Positions 1 through 10,260 of a stretch of 64,000 nt of DNA are shown in pieces. This DNA is from Ogataea parapolymorpha DL-1. Its lineage: Eukaryota; Ascomycota; Pichiomycetes; Pichiales; Pichiaceae. The translations under genes were made by a program, and so were the position numbers. Position 1 is the first letter of the stretch. Each line of letters starts with the position of its first letter. The DNA lies in NCBI RefSeq assembly GCF_000187245.1, contig NC_027860.1:186001-250000 (forward strand), read 5' to 3'. The notes under the pieces are model-generated. The model made no database searches. It saw only the letters and a list, made by a program, of their open reading frames with translations, and was not told where the DNA came from.

Positions 1-296
1 CACTGCGCGCATCACCAGACACAAAACCCTTGCTGGGTACATCAGAACTGTACGGCCTGGCCGCACCATTCTGCCCCTGTGCTGCACTCGTCCCTCGGCC
101 TGGTGATCGTGCCTGGCTACGGTCTTGGCTGTCACCCATATAATACTTGCATTTTGAAAACAAACATCACTTCATTTTGGTGTATGGTGTCGGTCTCAGG
201 TGTGGCCATACTTAGGTAGCACGCCAGCGCTACAGAAGTACCAACAGGCTTCTTTGCAGAACTAAACCTATTGGCTAGCATCACGCTACCTTTGCT
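1..296. other. Left-edge intergenic sequence
   Basis: No convincing coding sequence is visible before the ATG at 297. An AT-rich, TATA-like stretch (CATATAATA, about 134-142) lies roughly 155 bp before that ATG and may belong to its promoter. The one open frame on the minus strand here is short and overlaps the next gene, so I treat it as chance. Confidence 0.5.
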
Positions 297-2336
297 ATGA
301 GTGAACCTAGTACTGGCTCTTATCAACACGTGCACCCGGCAACGAGTTTGCTGTCTGCCTCCAACCAAGCTCTTCCCAACCATAAATCCATGGTGGAAAA
401 CGACTTTGCACACTCAAGACTCGCAGAATTCAGCGCCGGGTCACTCCTAGATCCCGACTTTGACAGCGAGAAGAGGCTCGAAATTGCCTTCTCTTTTATG
501 GTTCTTGGCCGGAAAAAAGCAGCAGCCAGAGAACTTGCCAATGTGGTCAAGCTGGGGACGGTTTTGGAGAAGTCCAAGTTTCTGCGCCAAGTTGGTGACA
601 TTTTCATCAACTTTGGCGAAACAGAAACGGCGTACCAGTGTTACAGAGAAGGTCTTCTTCACAGCAAGATTTCCAAGGACGTCGACATCACTTTGGTGAC
701 ATATTTAAAATCCAAGATGGCAGACTTTGAGAACGACCATACCGACTCGTCTAGCTCGGTAGGGTCAATAATACGGTCTAAGGAAAAGACTTTCCGGTCC
801 ATGATTTCCGAATTGTCTGTGCACGAAAAGTGCAGACAAGAACTGGACGATCTGGCACAGATGGTGGCAGATCCGCGCATGGAGCAGAGATGTCCCTTTG
901 TCAGGAATTTGGTGGAGAATTTTGCCGCTGCGAGCGTTCTAGAATCTCAGCTAGACTCGTTTGAGTTTAATGAGTCTCAGGATACATCGATGAGCGAGTT
1001 TCTCAATCTATTGATGGTGGAGCTGTTTAAATTTCCCGATCTGTGTCTCTACAAAAACATTTTCAGCTCTGCGCGGCTGGAGCAGGTTTTGACTTATCTG
1101 GGGCTTGCGGCGCCAGATTTTGAGTTGCCAGCAAACTTCCAGCACCTGATCTCCATTTTGCGCGAAAGCTACGAAATGAAAGAGCCGATGTCAAAGGTGA
1201 TGGAAAGCCTGGAGTTTGAGCTAAAAAAATCGCTACTTCTTGGTTGCAAACAGTATGTGGAAAAAGATTATGATGCTTCTCAGGAGACTTTCACCAGAGT
1301 GGTGATTGTTTGTGATTTGTTGTCCAAGCTTTGTTGTATGACGGGCTTCAAAGGCTCTGACAAACACGTTCTAGCAGAACTCAACCAAGAATGTCGCGAA
1401 AGACTGCGCAAGGTGAGCACCATCTCCGGAATTTATTCGTCTTTCTATGCTGCGCAGAGTTTTATAAGGCGTCAAGACTCATCGTTTGACGACCTTGCAA
1501 CGAAAACTGTCGAGTTGATGGCCCTTTTACAAAACCTCAACAAATACTACCTAACAGCAAGATACTCGAGACTTCCCATCAAGTACGACTGGATCCATCT
1601 GGCACTAGGAAAGCTAAACGAGTGGCTGGCCACCTGTAAAAGCCGCCAACTGAGAAGAGATTCAAACTCTCATCATGACCTCAAAAAACTGGACGACACG
1701 CATCTGGAGTGTATGCTGAGCCACTACATACGCGCGCTCAACTTGAAGCTTCCAGACGACCCGTGCATCGTCATGCTGTACGACAAAATTATTTGGGGCG
1801 TACTGATGCACGGTGGCTACCATATCCAGACCCTCTGGATCCTCAAGTTTTTTAGGGACTGTTGTGTGTTCTACAGCGATACCTGTTTGCTCAGCTATGA
1901 GGAAACATCCTCGTACAACAGCGACGTTTTTAAGCTGCGGGATTACCAGGACGCCAACGTCCAGATCGTGGTGAATAAACTGTACGAGCAACGCAAGCAA
2001 CTGAGCAAGAAACAGGGATCAATATTTGTGTCTTCGAGCGCGAAATTCATCCTGCCGCAGTTCTTCTACACGAGTTTTGGCGAGCTCGTGGCATCCCAGG
2101 AGTATACTGTCACGCCCGCGGTGTCGTTGAAGCAGAACTTCAAATTTCCCGGCGGCGTCATGAAAGGCATCCTTAAGGCCGACCCTGGAGCCGTCGAATC
2201 CTGTAACAGCATTAGCGAGCAGCTGCTGGAAGACTGGTCCAAAGGCAACTGGACGGGCCGCAACCTGGTGTCTGAGCAAATGCTGCGGAACTTTTTCGAC
2301 TCGTACTACGATGGCAGCAAATTGAATGCGTTCTAA
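297..2336 (+). CDS. Unrecognised helical-repeat protein, 679 aa
   Basis: I do not recognise this protein. It is a long uninterrupted frame from an ATG with yeast-like codon use. It has no signal peptide or membrane segment and looks almost entirely alpha-helical. Residues about 60-125 resemble TPR-type helix pairs (a run ending QVGDIFINFGETETAYQCY), so a scaffold role is possible, but that is inference from pattern only. No catalytic motif is visible. It converges on POL2: its TAA ends at 2336 and the POL2 stop begins at 2342, leaving 5 bp, so the two 3' UTRs must overlap. The reading frame is very likely a real gene; its function is open. Confidence 0.8.
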   Translation: MSEPSTGSYQHVHPATSLLSASNQALPNHKSMVENDFAHSRLAEFSAGSLLDPDFDSEKRLEIAFSFMVLGRKKAAARELANVVKLGTVLEKSKFLRQVGDIFINFGETETAYQCYREGLLHSKISKDVDITLVTYLKSKMADFENDHTDSSSSVGSIIRSKEKTFRSMISELSVHEKCRQELDDLAQMVADPRMEQRCPFVRNLVENFAAASVLESQLDSFEFNESQDTSMSEFLNLLMVELFKFPDLCLYKNIFSSARLEQVLTYLGLAAPDFELPANFQHLISILRESYEMKEPMSKVMESLEFELKKSLLLGCKQYVEKDYDASQETFTRVVIVCDLLSKLCCMTGFKGSDKHVLAELNQECRERLRKVSTISGIYSSFYAAQSFIRRQDSSFDDLATKTVELMALLQNLNKYYLTARYSRLPIKYDWIHLALGKLNEWLATCKSRQLRRDSNSHHDLKKLDDTHLECMLSHYIRALNLKLPDDPCIVMLYDKIIWGVLMHGGYHIQTLWILKFFRDCCVFYSDTCLLSYEETSSYNSDVFKLRDYQDANVQIVVNKLYEQRKQLSKKQGSIFVSSSAKFILPQFFYTSFGELVASQEYTVTPAVSLKQNFKFPGGVMKGILKADPGAVESCNSISEQLLEDWSKGNWTGRNLVSEQMLRNFFDSYYDGSKLNAF

Positions 2337-2341
2337 ATAAT

Positions 2342-5300
2342 TTATACAGTTTCCTCTGCAATCTCCAGTAGCAACTTGAGGTCGTGTGCCAACGCCACGT
2401 TCCGGTACAGCCTGAGTTGGGCGACAACGTCCTTAATGCTGACGGTTTGTGTCCACGTTCCGGAGCACGAGCAATGCGCCATAATCTCTCTGTCTTTAGT
2501 TTTTCCGCACTTGGCACATTTAAGGTCTTGGGTCAGGAACCGGAAGAGCAATCTGTTGAGTTCCGAGATGAGCCGCTCCTCGAGCAGCAGCTTGTTGTAA
2601 GGCTTGTTGCACCCCTCGCAGTGCCACAGGACGTGCGGCTCGTCTCTGCAAACGTCGACGTCCTTGATGTGGTTGCAGTAGCTGCAGATCACGTGCGGGA
2701 GCACGAGGCTGGCTGCCGGGTTTTTGAAGACACCTTCGTCGCTGAATTCCTTGATCTCAAACAGCGACAGGATCTCCTTACGCAGCAGACGGACCTCGAT
2801 GTTGCGTTTTTTGGACAGGCCCAAAATATGGCACAGGTATTTGGTGAGCTCGAGCGTCGGATTTGACATTTCGAGATGCGAGCCGGGCAGCACAGGGAAC
2901 TGGTACTGCTCCATGATTCCCGGGTCCAGGCCAACCTCATTTTGTTTCTTGATGAGAGTGTGCAGCCGTTTCAGCAGCGGGGCCCTGAACAGCTCGCACA
3001 CGCCGTTGGCGACGGTATCAAGTGCGTCTTCGTCTTTTTGGTCTTTAATTTTTTTAAGAGCGGCTTTTCTGTCTGGTGTCAGTTGGGTGCTCTGCGACAG
3101 ATTTTTGAACCGGCCGTCTCTGTGCTTGATGAGCGAGTCGAGAATGAGCCACGTCCACTCTTCAAACTCGCTGTGCAGGATCGGTGGTAGATAGCTTTTC
3201 AACTGCCAGTTCGAAACCGCCTCCAGTTTTTGCACCTCTGCCTCCTGCACCTGGTGGCAGAACCGGCCCATGTAGTTGTACTTGTCCATCCAGACAAGTA
3301 GGTCCCAGTACTTAACGACCTGGAGGTCCAGATAGTTGAAAAGCGGGCTCGCTCTGACCGAGGTGAGAATGTACTGGCTGTATGCGTACGAGTTCTCGAC
3401 CGCCGTTTTCGATGTCTCGACAATGACTCTATTTCTGTCTGCAAAGACGACTGCCGAGCCCATCTTCTTGAATTCACCGAGCAGCTGGATGAACGACTTT
3501 TTCGTCAGGTTGTGCACGTGATAATGCAGCGACGAGTCGTACAAAAAGGAGGCCGGGTTCTGGCACCACGACACAAAGCCGTGCACCATGGAGTCTGCCT
3601 CGGAATTATTCTTAATGGCGTCGTCCCACCAGGTGCGCACCAGACTGCGCAGCACGACGAGCGCCGGCCCAGAAAACGAGTCCTCGGCAAACGCTCCCTC
3701 TGCAGCCGCGTCTGTCGAGCTGAAAACGCCTTCGGCCTCATTAATCAGCGACGACGTCAAAACCGTGTTGATGGTGAGATTTTTCAGCTCCAGCTCCAGA
3801 CACACGCTCTCGTACACCTCGGACTGATTGATCACCGGGAACTCGAACGACTCGTCCACGGCAAAGGTGTCCTTCTCCACACCGCCCAGATCCGGGTTCG
3901 GAGTCGGCGACCACCACAGCACAATGTTGGCCTGCGACAGCTTCCGTGCGTACTCGATGTCAATCATATAGCCGAGATTGTCGATTTCGAGGTTGCACAA
4001 CGGAATGTTGCTGTATCTGGCGAGCGAGATGATTTTCTGCAACCATCCGGCCACCGATAGGTAGTGGTTGATAATACGCTTCATTATCAGCGAGTGCCAC
4101 GAGAGCGAGTTGATGTGGATCTGGCCGGCGCCCATCCGCACACAGGGGAATTGTGCGGTCGCAGCAAGGTGTCTGGCGATCTTGGAGCTGTATGGAGACT
4201 GCACCACGAGCAATGACTTGGACGCACTGTGTTCGTCGAGCGTGAGCAGCTTGGAGTTGAGTTTCTTGTACAGCTTGACTGCGTCTGTGAAGTACTGCGT
4301 CTCGAACTTCATTTGGTCCTGGTAATTAATCAAATCCGATGGCAGCGTGTCCTTCTTGCTAGCAAAAATCTCTTCGTAGAGAGAATCGACATTTGCAGGC
4401 AGCTGCTGGGCCGTGGCGGTCGGCTTGAGCACATACACGTGAGCGCTCGAGTCCGCAGGATTGAACAGCGTGAATATTTCGTACGAATTGGACGACACGT
4501 GCAGTAAGTACAGCACGCCAGTGGTCAAGTCGGAAAGGTACGTTTCTGCAGCCACGGGACGGAGCAGCTTGACATCAAAGCCTTTTTCTAGCGATTTGCC
4601 CAGTGATCCCGGCCTCGTGTTATCAAACTTCACGCAGCTGCCAAGCTCGATGATCGCGCGCTCGGTACTCTGGATCTGGGTCTCGTAAATCCCGGCAACG
4701 TGCGGACTGTTCAGCAGCCCATTGGTCTTGGAGATCTCGCGGCTGTACACGTCGTGAGACATTACCATCTTGAACAGATTGGCGCTTTTCTGGCCGCTCG
4801 GGAGCAGCTCTGCTGCCCGCGTGACCTCGCAGCTCTCCAGAACAGTATCCGGGAAAGGTTCTGACTTGAAGTCCAGATACAGCTTTTTTGGAACGTGCAG
4901 CGTGAGCGTGTGTATTTTGCCGTTGATCAGCACGTACGCCTTGAGATCACCCGGATTGTCTGTGCTCTCGCAGTACTGCAACACCTGCCACGTGGACTCG
5001 GCGTAGTTTTCGGCCCGTTTCCGCACCATGTTCGCCACAGACATCCGGCTACCAAGCTGCGCCGTCTCGCCGAACAACCGCTTCCTGCGCTCGCGCTCCT
5101 TGGCCTGCACCTCCCATTTGATCTTCTGGTACTGCAGGAAGCCAGCATAGTCCGTCAGCGGGTCCGGACACGGCTGGTTGGCGAGCTGTTGCTGCGACTC
5201 CTCCAACGTTTCTCGAGCCAATTTCCGTTTGCGGCACGTGACCTTGCCAACTTTAGGTCTGGCCGCGCCAGTGCCAAGATCCTCGATATCCTGGACCTGG

Positions 5301-8300
5301 TTGGTGACGTCGGACATAACACCCTTTTTGAGAAACGCGCTCAAAGACGACTGTTTCATCTTATCCTCCTTCGTGTTGATGCGTTTCTGCAGCCAATCCG
5401 GGTGCGACACACGGGGCACAGGGTTGCTGACGCCCTGCAACGCAGCCGGGATCGTGATGATTTTCTGGATCACCGACGCGAGCCGCTCTTTGTAGTAGCC
5501 CCAGTCGATGATGGAGCGCGGGTCGAGGTCCTCGAGCGACGGGTCGACCAGCCAGCGGCGCAAATACTTGCGTTTCACAGCGATGTCGGACGAGAAAATG
5601 GCCGTGGGAATCGCTCTCTCAGTAATCGGCGCGTCGATCGGCCTGTCGGCGATCACATACTTGCACGCCAGACCTTTGTCCTTAACCATCTCTTCGCCCA
5701 AAAACTCGCCGAGACGTCTTGCTGTCGTGATCGACGTCGACTTCTGGCCACCGTACTCCTCCAGCGTCTTCGACATGCTGCGGTTCTCGCAAATCAGCTC
5801 GATCAGGTCTTCGTCTTCCAGCATCTGGCCGCGGCTATCCAGCACATCGAGCCACCGGTTGGCGATGTTGGCCACCGCCTGGTAGCATTCCTCGAGCGAG
5901 TTGCCCTCCAGAAACAGCTTGAAAATGTCCGACTGGAAGTTTTTGATCAGCTGCAGCTCACCGCGTCGTTTCAGCTCAAATCCCTTCAGCTCTGCCAATG
6001 AACCGTCGAAATTGAACACCGCGTACCGCTTCTTCAGGCCCTTGCCCTCCTCCTTCGACGTCGGCAACACCATCGCCTTGTACGGGCCGTCGACCTCGAA
6101 GAAAATCGAATTGTCCGAGATCGTCTCGTATTTGAGCCGCACGGGGTCCACCAGCATCTGGTACTGATGGTTGGTGAACCGCTGGTGCACGAGGTAGTTG
6201 AGCATCGAGCACGGGTACGACACGGTGAACGATTTGCCGTTTTTCAGCGTGAACTTGAAGTCTTCGGGGAAACTCGACGGCAAGATACACCAGATTCCGT
6301 CCGTGTCGAGCTCCAACGGCCGCCCCAGCCGCTCCACCAACGACCGGGCCATCTGGATGATTGTGGCCCCCGTGAGACACGTGACACCGGCCATCTCCAT
6401 CGAGTACCAGCGCGAGCCCTTGCGCATGACGTAGCCATAGAACGAGTTGAGAATGACCTTGTGTGCGAGCTGCAGCGAGTCGTACAGAACGACCATTTTT
6501 TTGGCCTCGTCGACGGCGTTCTTGTCGTCCCTGCCGATCTGGGCCACCTTGCCCTTCCACACCTTTGCCAGGCCTTTGAATTCGTACCTTCTGTCTCTAA
6601 AGTCGCGCACCGTGTTGACGTAGAATGGGTTTTCGCGCTGGCAGATGATGGCCTCGCGCTCGACGGTCTCGGTGGCCTTGATGCGGTGATACACTTTCCG
6701 GGAGTAGTCCGAGACGCGTTTCTTGATGTGGCCGACCTGCTCCGTGTAGCTGAGCTCCTCGAACGTGCGCCGAGGTAGCCCCGGGTGTTTGGGGGCAAAC
6801 TGCTCGTTTTTGAGTGCGTTTTTGATCATGTTGTACTCGTTGGCCTCGGCAGGATAGAACTCGCCACGCCAGGCCCACGGCAGCCGGCGGTCGCACGTCT
6901 TTCCTGGCCGGTTGAAATCGCACGAAGCACAGTCTTTTTCCGTTTTCATTGAGTCCGGTTGCAACCGGTTTGTCGTCATGATGTTCGGGTACATCGACGC
7001 GACGTCGACGTGGTAGATCAGCGGCGTCTCTGTGCGCTTGTTGTTGGTCTTGAGCTCTATCAACTTGGCGCGAATTTCTGCGCACACCTCGTTGTAGTTC
7101 GTCACATCCTCAAGCTTCTTTTTTTCCTCCACGGTGATGGAGAATTTGAGAGCGTTATCGAGGTCGTTCAATATTTCGTCCACGGCGGCCGGGTCGACAT
7201 TGAAGTCGGTCGCCAGGTCCGCACGGAAGACTCCCGCCTCCAGCGACTCAACATGGCCCCCCACATACGTCTCCGACTCGAGCAGATGGCCGTCGTAGAA
7301 CCGTTCAAGCGGGTCGGTGTGCTTGTTTGGTAGCAAAATCCCGTTTTGGTACGCCTGCACCATCAGCAGCATCTCACATAGCGTGCCGGTGCCCTTGCGC
7401 AGCACCTCGTCCGGGTTTAGCGGGATGATCGTGCACAGCGAGAAAATGAAGGGGTGCACGTATTTGTAGTAAAGATAATATGTGGCCACCGCGTCGGAGA
7501 CAGAGTACTCGGCAAGCAGCTGCGGTTTTTCGTACGCATACGGCGTCATGAGCTCTGGGTCGAGTTCGGTCGGGTTGTAGCCCAGTTTCACCGTCGTCAC
7601 GGCCTTCAAGCCCTGCGATCCCTGCGGCAGATACGAGTCACGCTTGACCCACCGGAAACAGTCCATATGGACGCAATAGGTGCTCTTGTACTCGCCCTCG
7701 CTGTCCTTGGCAAACCCGATCTCCTTGTACATGTCGATGTCGTGGTACGCGGCACGTGCCTCGACGAAAGGCCAGTCGAAGAAGTCACCGTTGAACGTGG
7801 CAATCACGGTCGGCCGCGTGTCTCTCACGTGCTCGAAAAATCTCTGGATCACGTGCCGCTCATTTGGCTCGTTAAAAATTGTGAAATAGCCAGGATACTC
7901 TGGTTTCGGGGTGTACTCGAAATCCTCAATATCCTCGCTAATGATCTCTCTGTTGGTGATCAGATATCCCTCGCCGTCAATCATGTACGAAATCATCATG
8001 ATCTGGTCCACAGAGCTGTCGGGGAACTTAAGCGGCGCCTTGGTGGTCTCGATATCGAACGCCAGCACCACAGGGTCTGCAAAAGCAAGCTTGTCGGCTC
8101 GTTCTTCGAGTCTCACCTTTCCCTGGTCCGCCTCCACCGTGTACCACTTGCCCACGCGGATGTTGCAGTCGATCGACACGCGCACGTGATACGGCACGTC
8201 GTACTCGCGGATATCCTCAATTAAATCGGTGATGTTGCCGACCTTGCGCTCGGCCTCCTCGTGACCGTCGTGGTGCTTCATAAACGTGTTGTAGTTCATG

Positions 8301-8890
8301 TTCACCGACTGGTATATGTCCTTGCTATTTTTGGTGGACTTGTTTTGCTGAATAATGGGCTGTAGCTGTCGTCTGGCCTCCAAAAGGTCCGAGACGTTGT
8401 GGAAACTCAGCTGCAGCAGCTGCCGCTTCAGCCCGACCAGATGGTTCGTCAGAGCAAGATCTTCCTTCTCCACCCACGACAGCTTCTTCAAAGTGCCTTC
8501 CAGAAACTTCCGCAAATACTCCTCGACCTCTGTGGCACGGTCTGTCTGGACCATGAGCAGGAAATACGGGTCGTACTGGACGCTCGCCTTGAACGAGCCC
8601 CCTTCCTCGTCCAGAAAGTAGTAGTCGACTCCTGAGCAGCCAGCTATGTTCTCTGTCGTCGGCAGCGTTGTCGGATGCATGTTGACGAGCCACCCAACCC
8701 GTTTTGCGCCAGAACTGTACCGATCAAAGCCAAAGACGGAGTCGATCCTGTCGACCTCCTGGACGGCCTCGTGGCGTAGACGCACGCGAGCCTCGTTATT
8801 TCGGGTGTAGTTCTCGCCTGTGCGCGTCGCGCCGCGCTCGTTCTTCACGAATCTCACAGAATTGTGAGATCTCATGGTGGTGACCGACAT
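2342..8890 (-). CDS. POL2: DNA polymerase epsilon catalytic subunit
   Basis: This is the leading-strand replicative polymerase, a B-family DNA polymerase with proofreading, 2182 aa (the S. cerevisiae protein is 2222 aa). Visible in order: the Exo I motif FDIET at about residue 279; a Cys-rich insertion CASCDFNRPGKTC near 655, which matches the Fe-S cysteines known in Pol epsilon; polymerase motif A DVASMYPNIM; motif C LDTDGIW near 862; a long inactivated second polymerase half; and two C-terminal zinc-binding modules, CSYCNH...CEGC (about 2065-2095) and CAKCGKT...CSCSG (about 2135-2155), which in the family bind the B subunit. Both exonuclease and polymerase acidic residues are intact. The start may be M1 or M6 (MRSHNSVRFV). 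It is divergent from YIF1, with MluI cell-cycle box-like sites just upstream. Confidence 0.97.
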   Translation of the reverse strand: MSVTTMRSHNSVRFVKNERGATRTGENYTRNNEARVRLRHEAVQEVDRIDSVFGFDRYSSGAKRVGWLVNMHPTTLPTTENIAGCSGVDYYFLDEEGGSFKASVQYDPYFLLMVQTDRATEVEEYLRKFLEGTLKKLSWVEKEDLALTNHLVGLKRQLLQLSFHNVSDLLEARRQLQPIIQQNKSTKNSKDIYQSVNMNYNTFMKHHDGHEEAERKVGNITDLIEDIREYDVPYHVRVSIDCNIRVGKWYTVEADQGKVRLEERADKLAFADPVVLAFDIETTKAPLKFPDSSVDQIMMISYMIDGEGYLITNREIISEDIEDFEYTPKPEYPGYFTIFNEPNERHVIQRFFEHVRDTRPTVIATFNGDFFDWPFVEARAAYHDIDMYKEIGFAKDSEGEYKSTYCVHMDCFRWVKRDSYLPQGSQGLKAVTTVKLGYNPTELDPELMTPYAYEKPQLLAEYSVSDAVATYYLYYKYVHPFIFSLCTIIPLNPDEVLRKGTGTLCEMLLMVQAYQNGILLPNKHTDPLERFYDGHLLESETYVGGHVESLEAGVFRADLATDFNVDPAAVDEILNDLDNALKFSITVEEKKKLEDVTNYNEVCAEIRAKLIELKTNNKRTETPLIYHVDVASMYPNIMTTNRLQPDSMKTEKDCASCDFNRPGKTCDRRLPWAWRGEFYPAEANEYNMIKNALKNEQFAPKHPGLPRRTFEELSYTEQVGHIKKRVSDYSRKVYHRIKATETVEREAIICQRENPFYVNTVRDFRDRRYEFKGLAKVWKGKVAQIGRDDKNAVDEAKKMVVLYDSLQLAHKVILNSFYGYVMRKGSRWYSMEMAGVTCLTGATIIQMARSLVERLGRPLELDTDGIWCILPSSFPEDFKFTLKNGKSFTVSYPCSMLNYLVHQRFTNHQYQMLVDPVRLKYETISDNSIFFEVDGPYKAMVLPTSKEEGKGLKKRYAVFNFDGSLAELKGFELKRRGELQLIKNFQSDIFKLFLEGNSLEECYQAVANIANRWLDVLDSRGQMLEDEDLIELICENRSMSKTLEEYGGQKSTSITTARRLGEFLGEEMVKDKGLACKYVIADRPIDAPITERAIPTAIFSSDIAVKRKYLRRWLVDPSLEDLDPRSIIDWGYYKERLASVIQKIITIPAALQGVSNPVPRVSHPDWLQKRINTKEDKMKQSSLSAFLKKGVMSDVTNQVQDIEDLGTGAARPKVGKVTCRKRKLARETLEESQQQLANQPCPDPLTDYAGFLQYQKIKWEVQAKERERRKRLFGETAQLGSRMSVANMVRKRAENYAESTWQVLQYCESTDNPGDLKAYVLINGKIHTLTLHVPKKLYLDFKSEPFPDTVLESCEVTRAAELLPSGQKSANLFKMVMSHDVYSREISKTNGLLNSPHVAGIYETQIQSTERAIIELGSCVKFDNTRPGSLGKSLEKGFDVKLLRPVAAETYLSDLTTGVLYLLHVSSNSYEIFTLFNPADSSAHVYVLKPTATAQQLPANVDSLYEEIFASKKDTLPSDLINYQDQMKFETQYFTDAVKLYKKLNSKLLTLDEHSASKSLLVVQSPYSSKIARHLAATAQFPCVRMGAGQIHINSLSWHSLIMKRIINHYLSVAGWLQKIISLARYSNIPLCNLEIDNLGYMIDIEYARKLSQANIVLWWSPTPNPDLGGVEKDTFAVDESFEFPVINQSEVYESVCLELELKNLTINTVLTSSLINEAEGVFSSTDAAAEGAFAEDSFSGPALVVLRSLVRTWWDDAIKNNSEADSMVHGFVSWCQNPASFLYDSSLHYHVHNLTKKSFIQLLGEFKKMGSAVVFADRNRVIVETSKTAVENSYAYSQYILTSVRASPLFNYLDLQVVKYWDLLVWMDKYNYMGRFCHQVQEAEVQKLEAVSNWQLKSYLPPILHSEFEEWTWLILDSLIKHRDGRFKNLSQSTQLTPDRKAALKKIKDQKDEDALDTVANGVCELFRAPLLKRLHTLIKKQNEVGLDPGIMEQYQFPVLPGSHLEMSNPTLELTKYLCHILGLSKKRNIEVRLLRKEILSLFEIKEFSDEGVFKNPAASLVLPHVICSYCNHIKDVDVCRDEPHVLWHCEGCNKPYNKLLLEERLISELNRLLFRFLTQDLKCAKCGKTKDREIMAHCSCSGTWTQTVSIKDVVAQLRLYRNVALAHDLKLLLEIAEETV

Positions 8891-8910
8891 AAAGTTGAGA
8901 AAATATTCAA

Positions 8911-8924
8911 ACGCGAAGACGCGT
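8911..8924. promoter_or_regulatory. MCB-like sites upstream of POL2
   Basis: A perfect ACGCGT (8919-8924) follows a partial ACGCGA (8911-8916), within 35 bp of the POL2 start codon at 8890. In budding yeasts this motif binds MBF (Mbp1-Swi6) and drives G1/S expression of replication genes. Binding here is inferred. Confidence 0.55.
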
Positions 8925-9166
8925 AACTAGATCGGCGTCGATCGTCGCAAGAAAAAAGCGTCTGAGACTGATGATGGTAACGGCGTTCAAAATGCTGGCC
9001 AAAGGGGGGAGACGGCCGAGTCAAGCACTCGCCGATTCCATCACATTGCTCTGAGGCCCGCCATTGGCTCTCCCGACCTGCCTGCCGCTCTCAAATTATA
9101 CTCCTTCTTGCCCCCCTCTAATACACTGCCAACTTTGAAATTCTTGCAAACATATTTTCTTTCTCC

Positions 9167-10054
9167 ATGTACAACCCATACGCCAATCCCCAGGAACTGC
9201 CCAAGCAGGAGCCGTTCGGGACCGCGTCGAACGCCCAGCAGTTTCAGTCACAGGCGTACATGAACGCCAACCACCACGCCCCACGCGCACAAACAGCAAA
9301 CATTAATACCTTCTTTAACGATCCGGCCGCACAGATGGGTCTCCAGTTCAGTCAGTCGGCCTTCAATGCCTCCCACCAGTACATGCAACAGAACTTTGGC
9401 CAGCTGGTGGCCAACCAGGACATAAAGTATTATTTCAAAGTGTCCAACCAGTACGTGTTGAGCAAGCTACTGCTTATTCTCTTCCCCTTCAGAAACAAAA
9501 CGTGGACAAGACAGCTGCGGTCCACAGACGTCTCACAGAGCGTCGAGATGTACGCCACCCCTATAGAAGACGTCAACGCCCCCGATCTGTACATCCCGCT
9601 GATGTCGTTTGTGTCGTATGTGCTGCTGTGGGCCGTCTTCAGCGGGATCAACGGCACGTTCCATCCACAACTGCTGGGCTACGCCACAACAAGAACACTG
9701 GCCTTCTATTTGATGGATATCTGTCTGATCAAGATCTCGTTTTACGTGCTGGGAGTGAACCAGAAAAACAGAAAGCTCTGGGACCTTGTCAGCTACAGTG
9801 GCTACAAATTCATCTCAATCTTGGTACTGATGCTCATAAAGAACCTTCTCAGCTCGAAAATCCTCATCTACACCGGGTTCCTGGCCAACATCTTCTCGCT
9901 CGGCTTCTTCCTGATGAGATCTCTCAAATACGTCGTTTTGCCGAGCGGACTGGACGCAAACAGCCTGTCGTCGGGAGCGAGACGGATCCGTACCCAGTTC
10001 CTATTTGTGTACTCGTTTGTGGTGCAGGCGATCATGGTCTGGGTGATGGCCTGA
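9167..10054 (+). CDS. YIF1: Yip1-interacting factor, ER-Golgi membrane protein
   Basis: YIF1 family proteins bind Yip1 and Ypt GTPases and act in fusion of COPII vesicles with the Golgi. The 295-aa product has a hydrophilic, Gln/Asn-rich N-terminus (about 1-80), then the family region with YYFKVSNQYVLSKLLLILFPF and VNAPDLYIPLMSFVSYVLLW, followed by about five transmembrane segments to the C-terminus. Length and organisation agree with fungal Yif1. The ATG at 9167 is the first in frame. It is transcribed divergently from POL2 across 276 bp. Confidence 0.92.
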   Translation: MYNPYANPQELPKQEPFGTASNAQQFQSQAYMNANHHAPRAQTANINTFFNDPAAQMGLQFSQSAFNASHQYMQQNFGQLVANQDIKYYFKVSNQYVLSKLLLILFPFRNKTWTRQLRSTDVSQSVEMYATPIEDVNAPDLYIPLMSFVSYVLLWAVFSGINGTFHPQLLGYATTRTLAFYLMDICLIKISFYVLGVNQKNRKLWDLVSYSGYKFISILVLMLIKNLLSSKILIYTGFLANIFSLGFFLMRSLKYVVLPSGLDANSLSSGARRIRTQFLFVYSFVVQAIMVWVMA

Positions 10055-10260
10055 GCCTGCTGCCTCAGCACGGACGGCATGCGGGTTTTTACCCGGCAGG
10101 GCAGGGTAAGTCCCCTTAACCATTTCCGTATTTGTACACCTTAAAAAATTTTTCAGGCCAGTGGGATTTTGTAAGGGTTGCCAATTGTAACTAGATAATT
10201 AATCTTGATTCTTTTTGATAAGTTTGGTGAACGTTAGCAGAATCAACTGAATAATCAAAA

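Noticed and set aside
4895..6001. 368-codon plus-strand ORF inside POL2
   Set aside because: It lies opposite a conserved coding region and gives an Arg/Val/Leu/His-rich nonsense protein.
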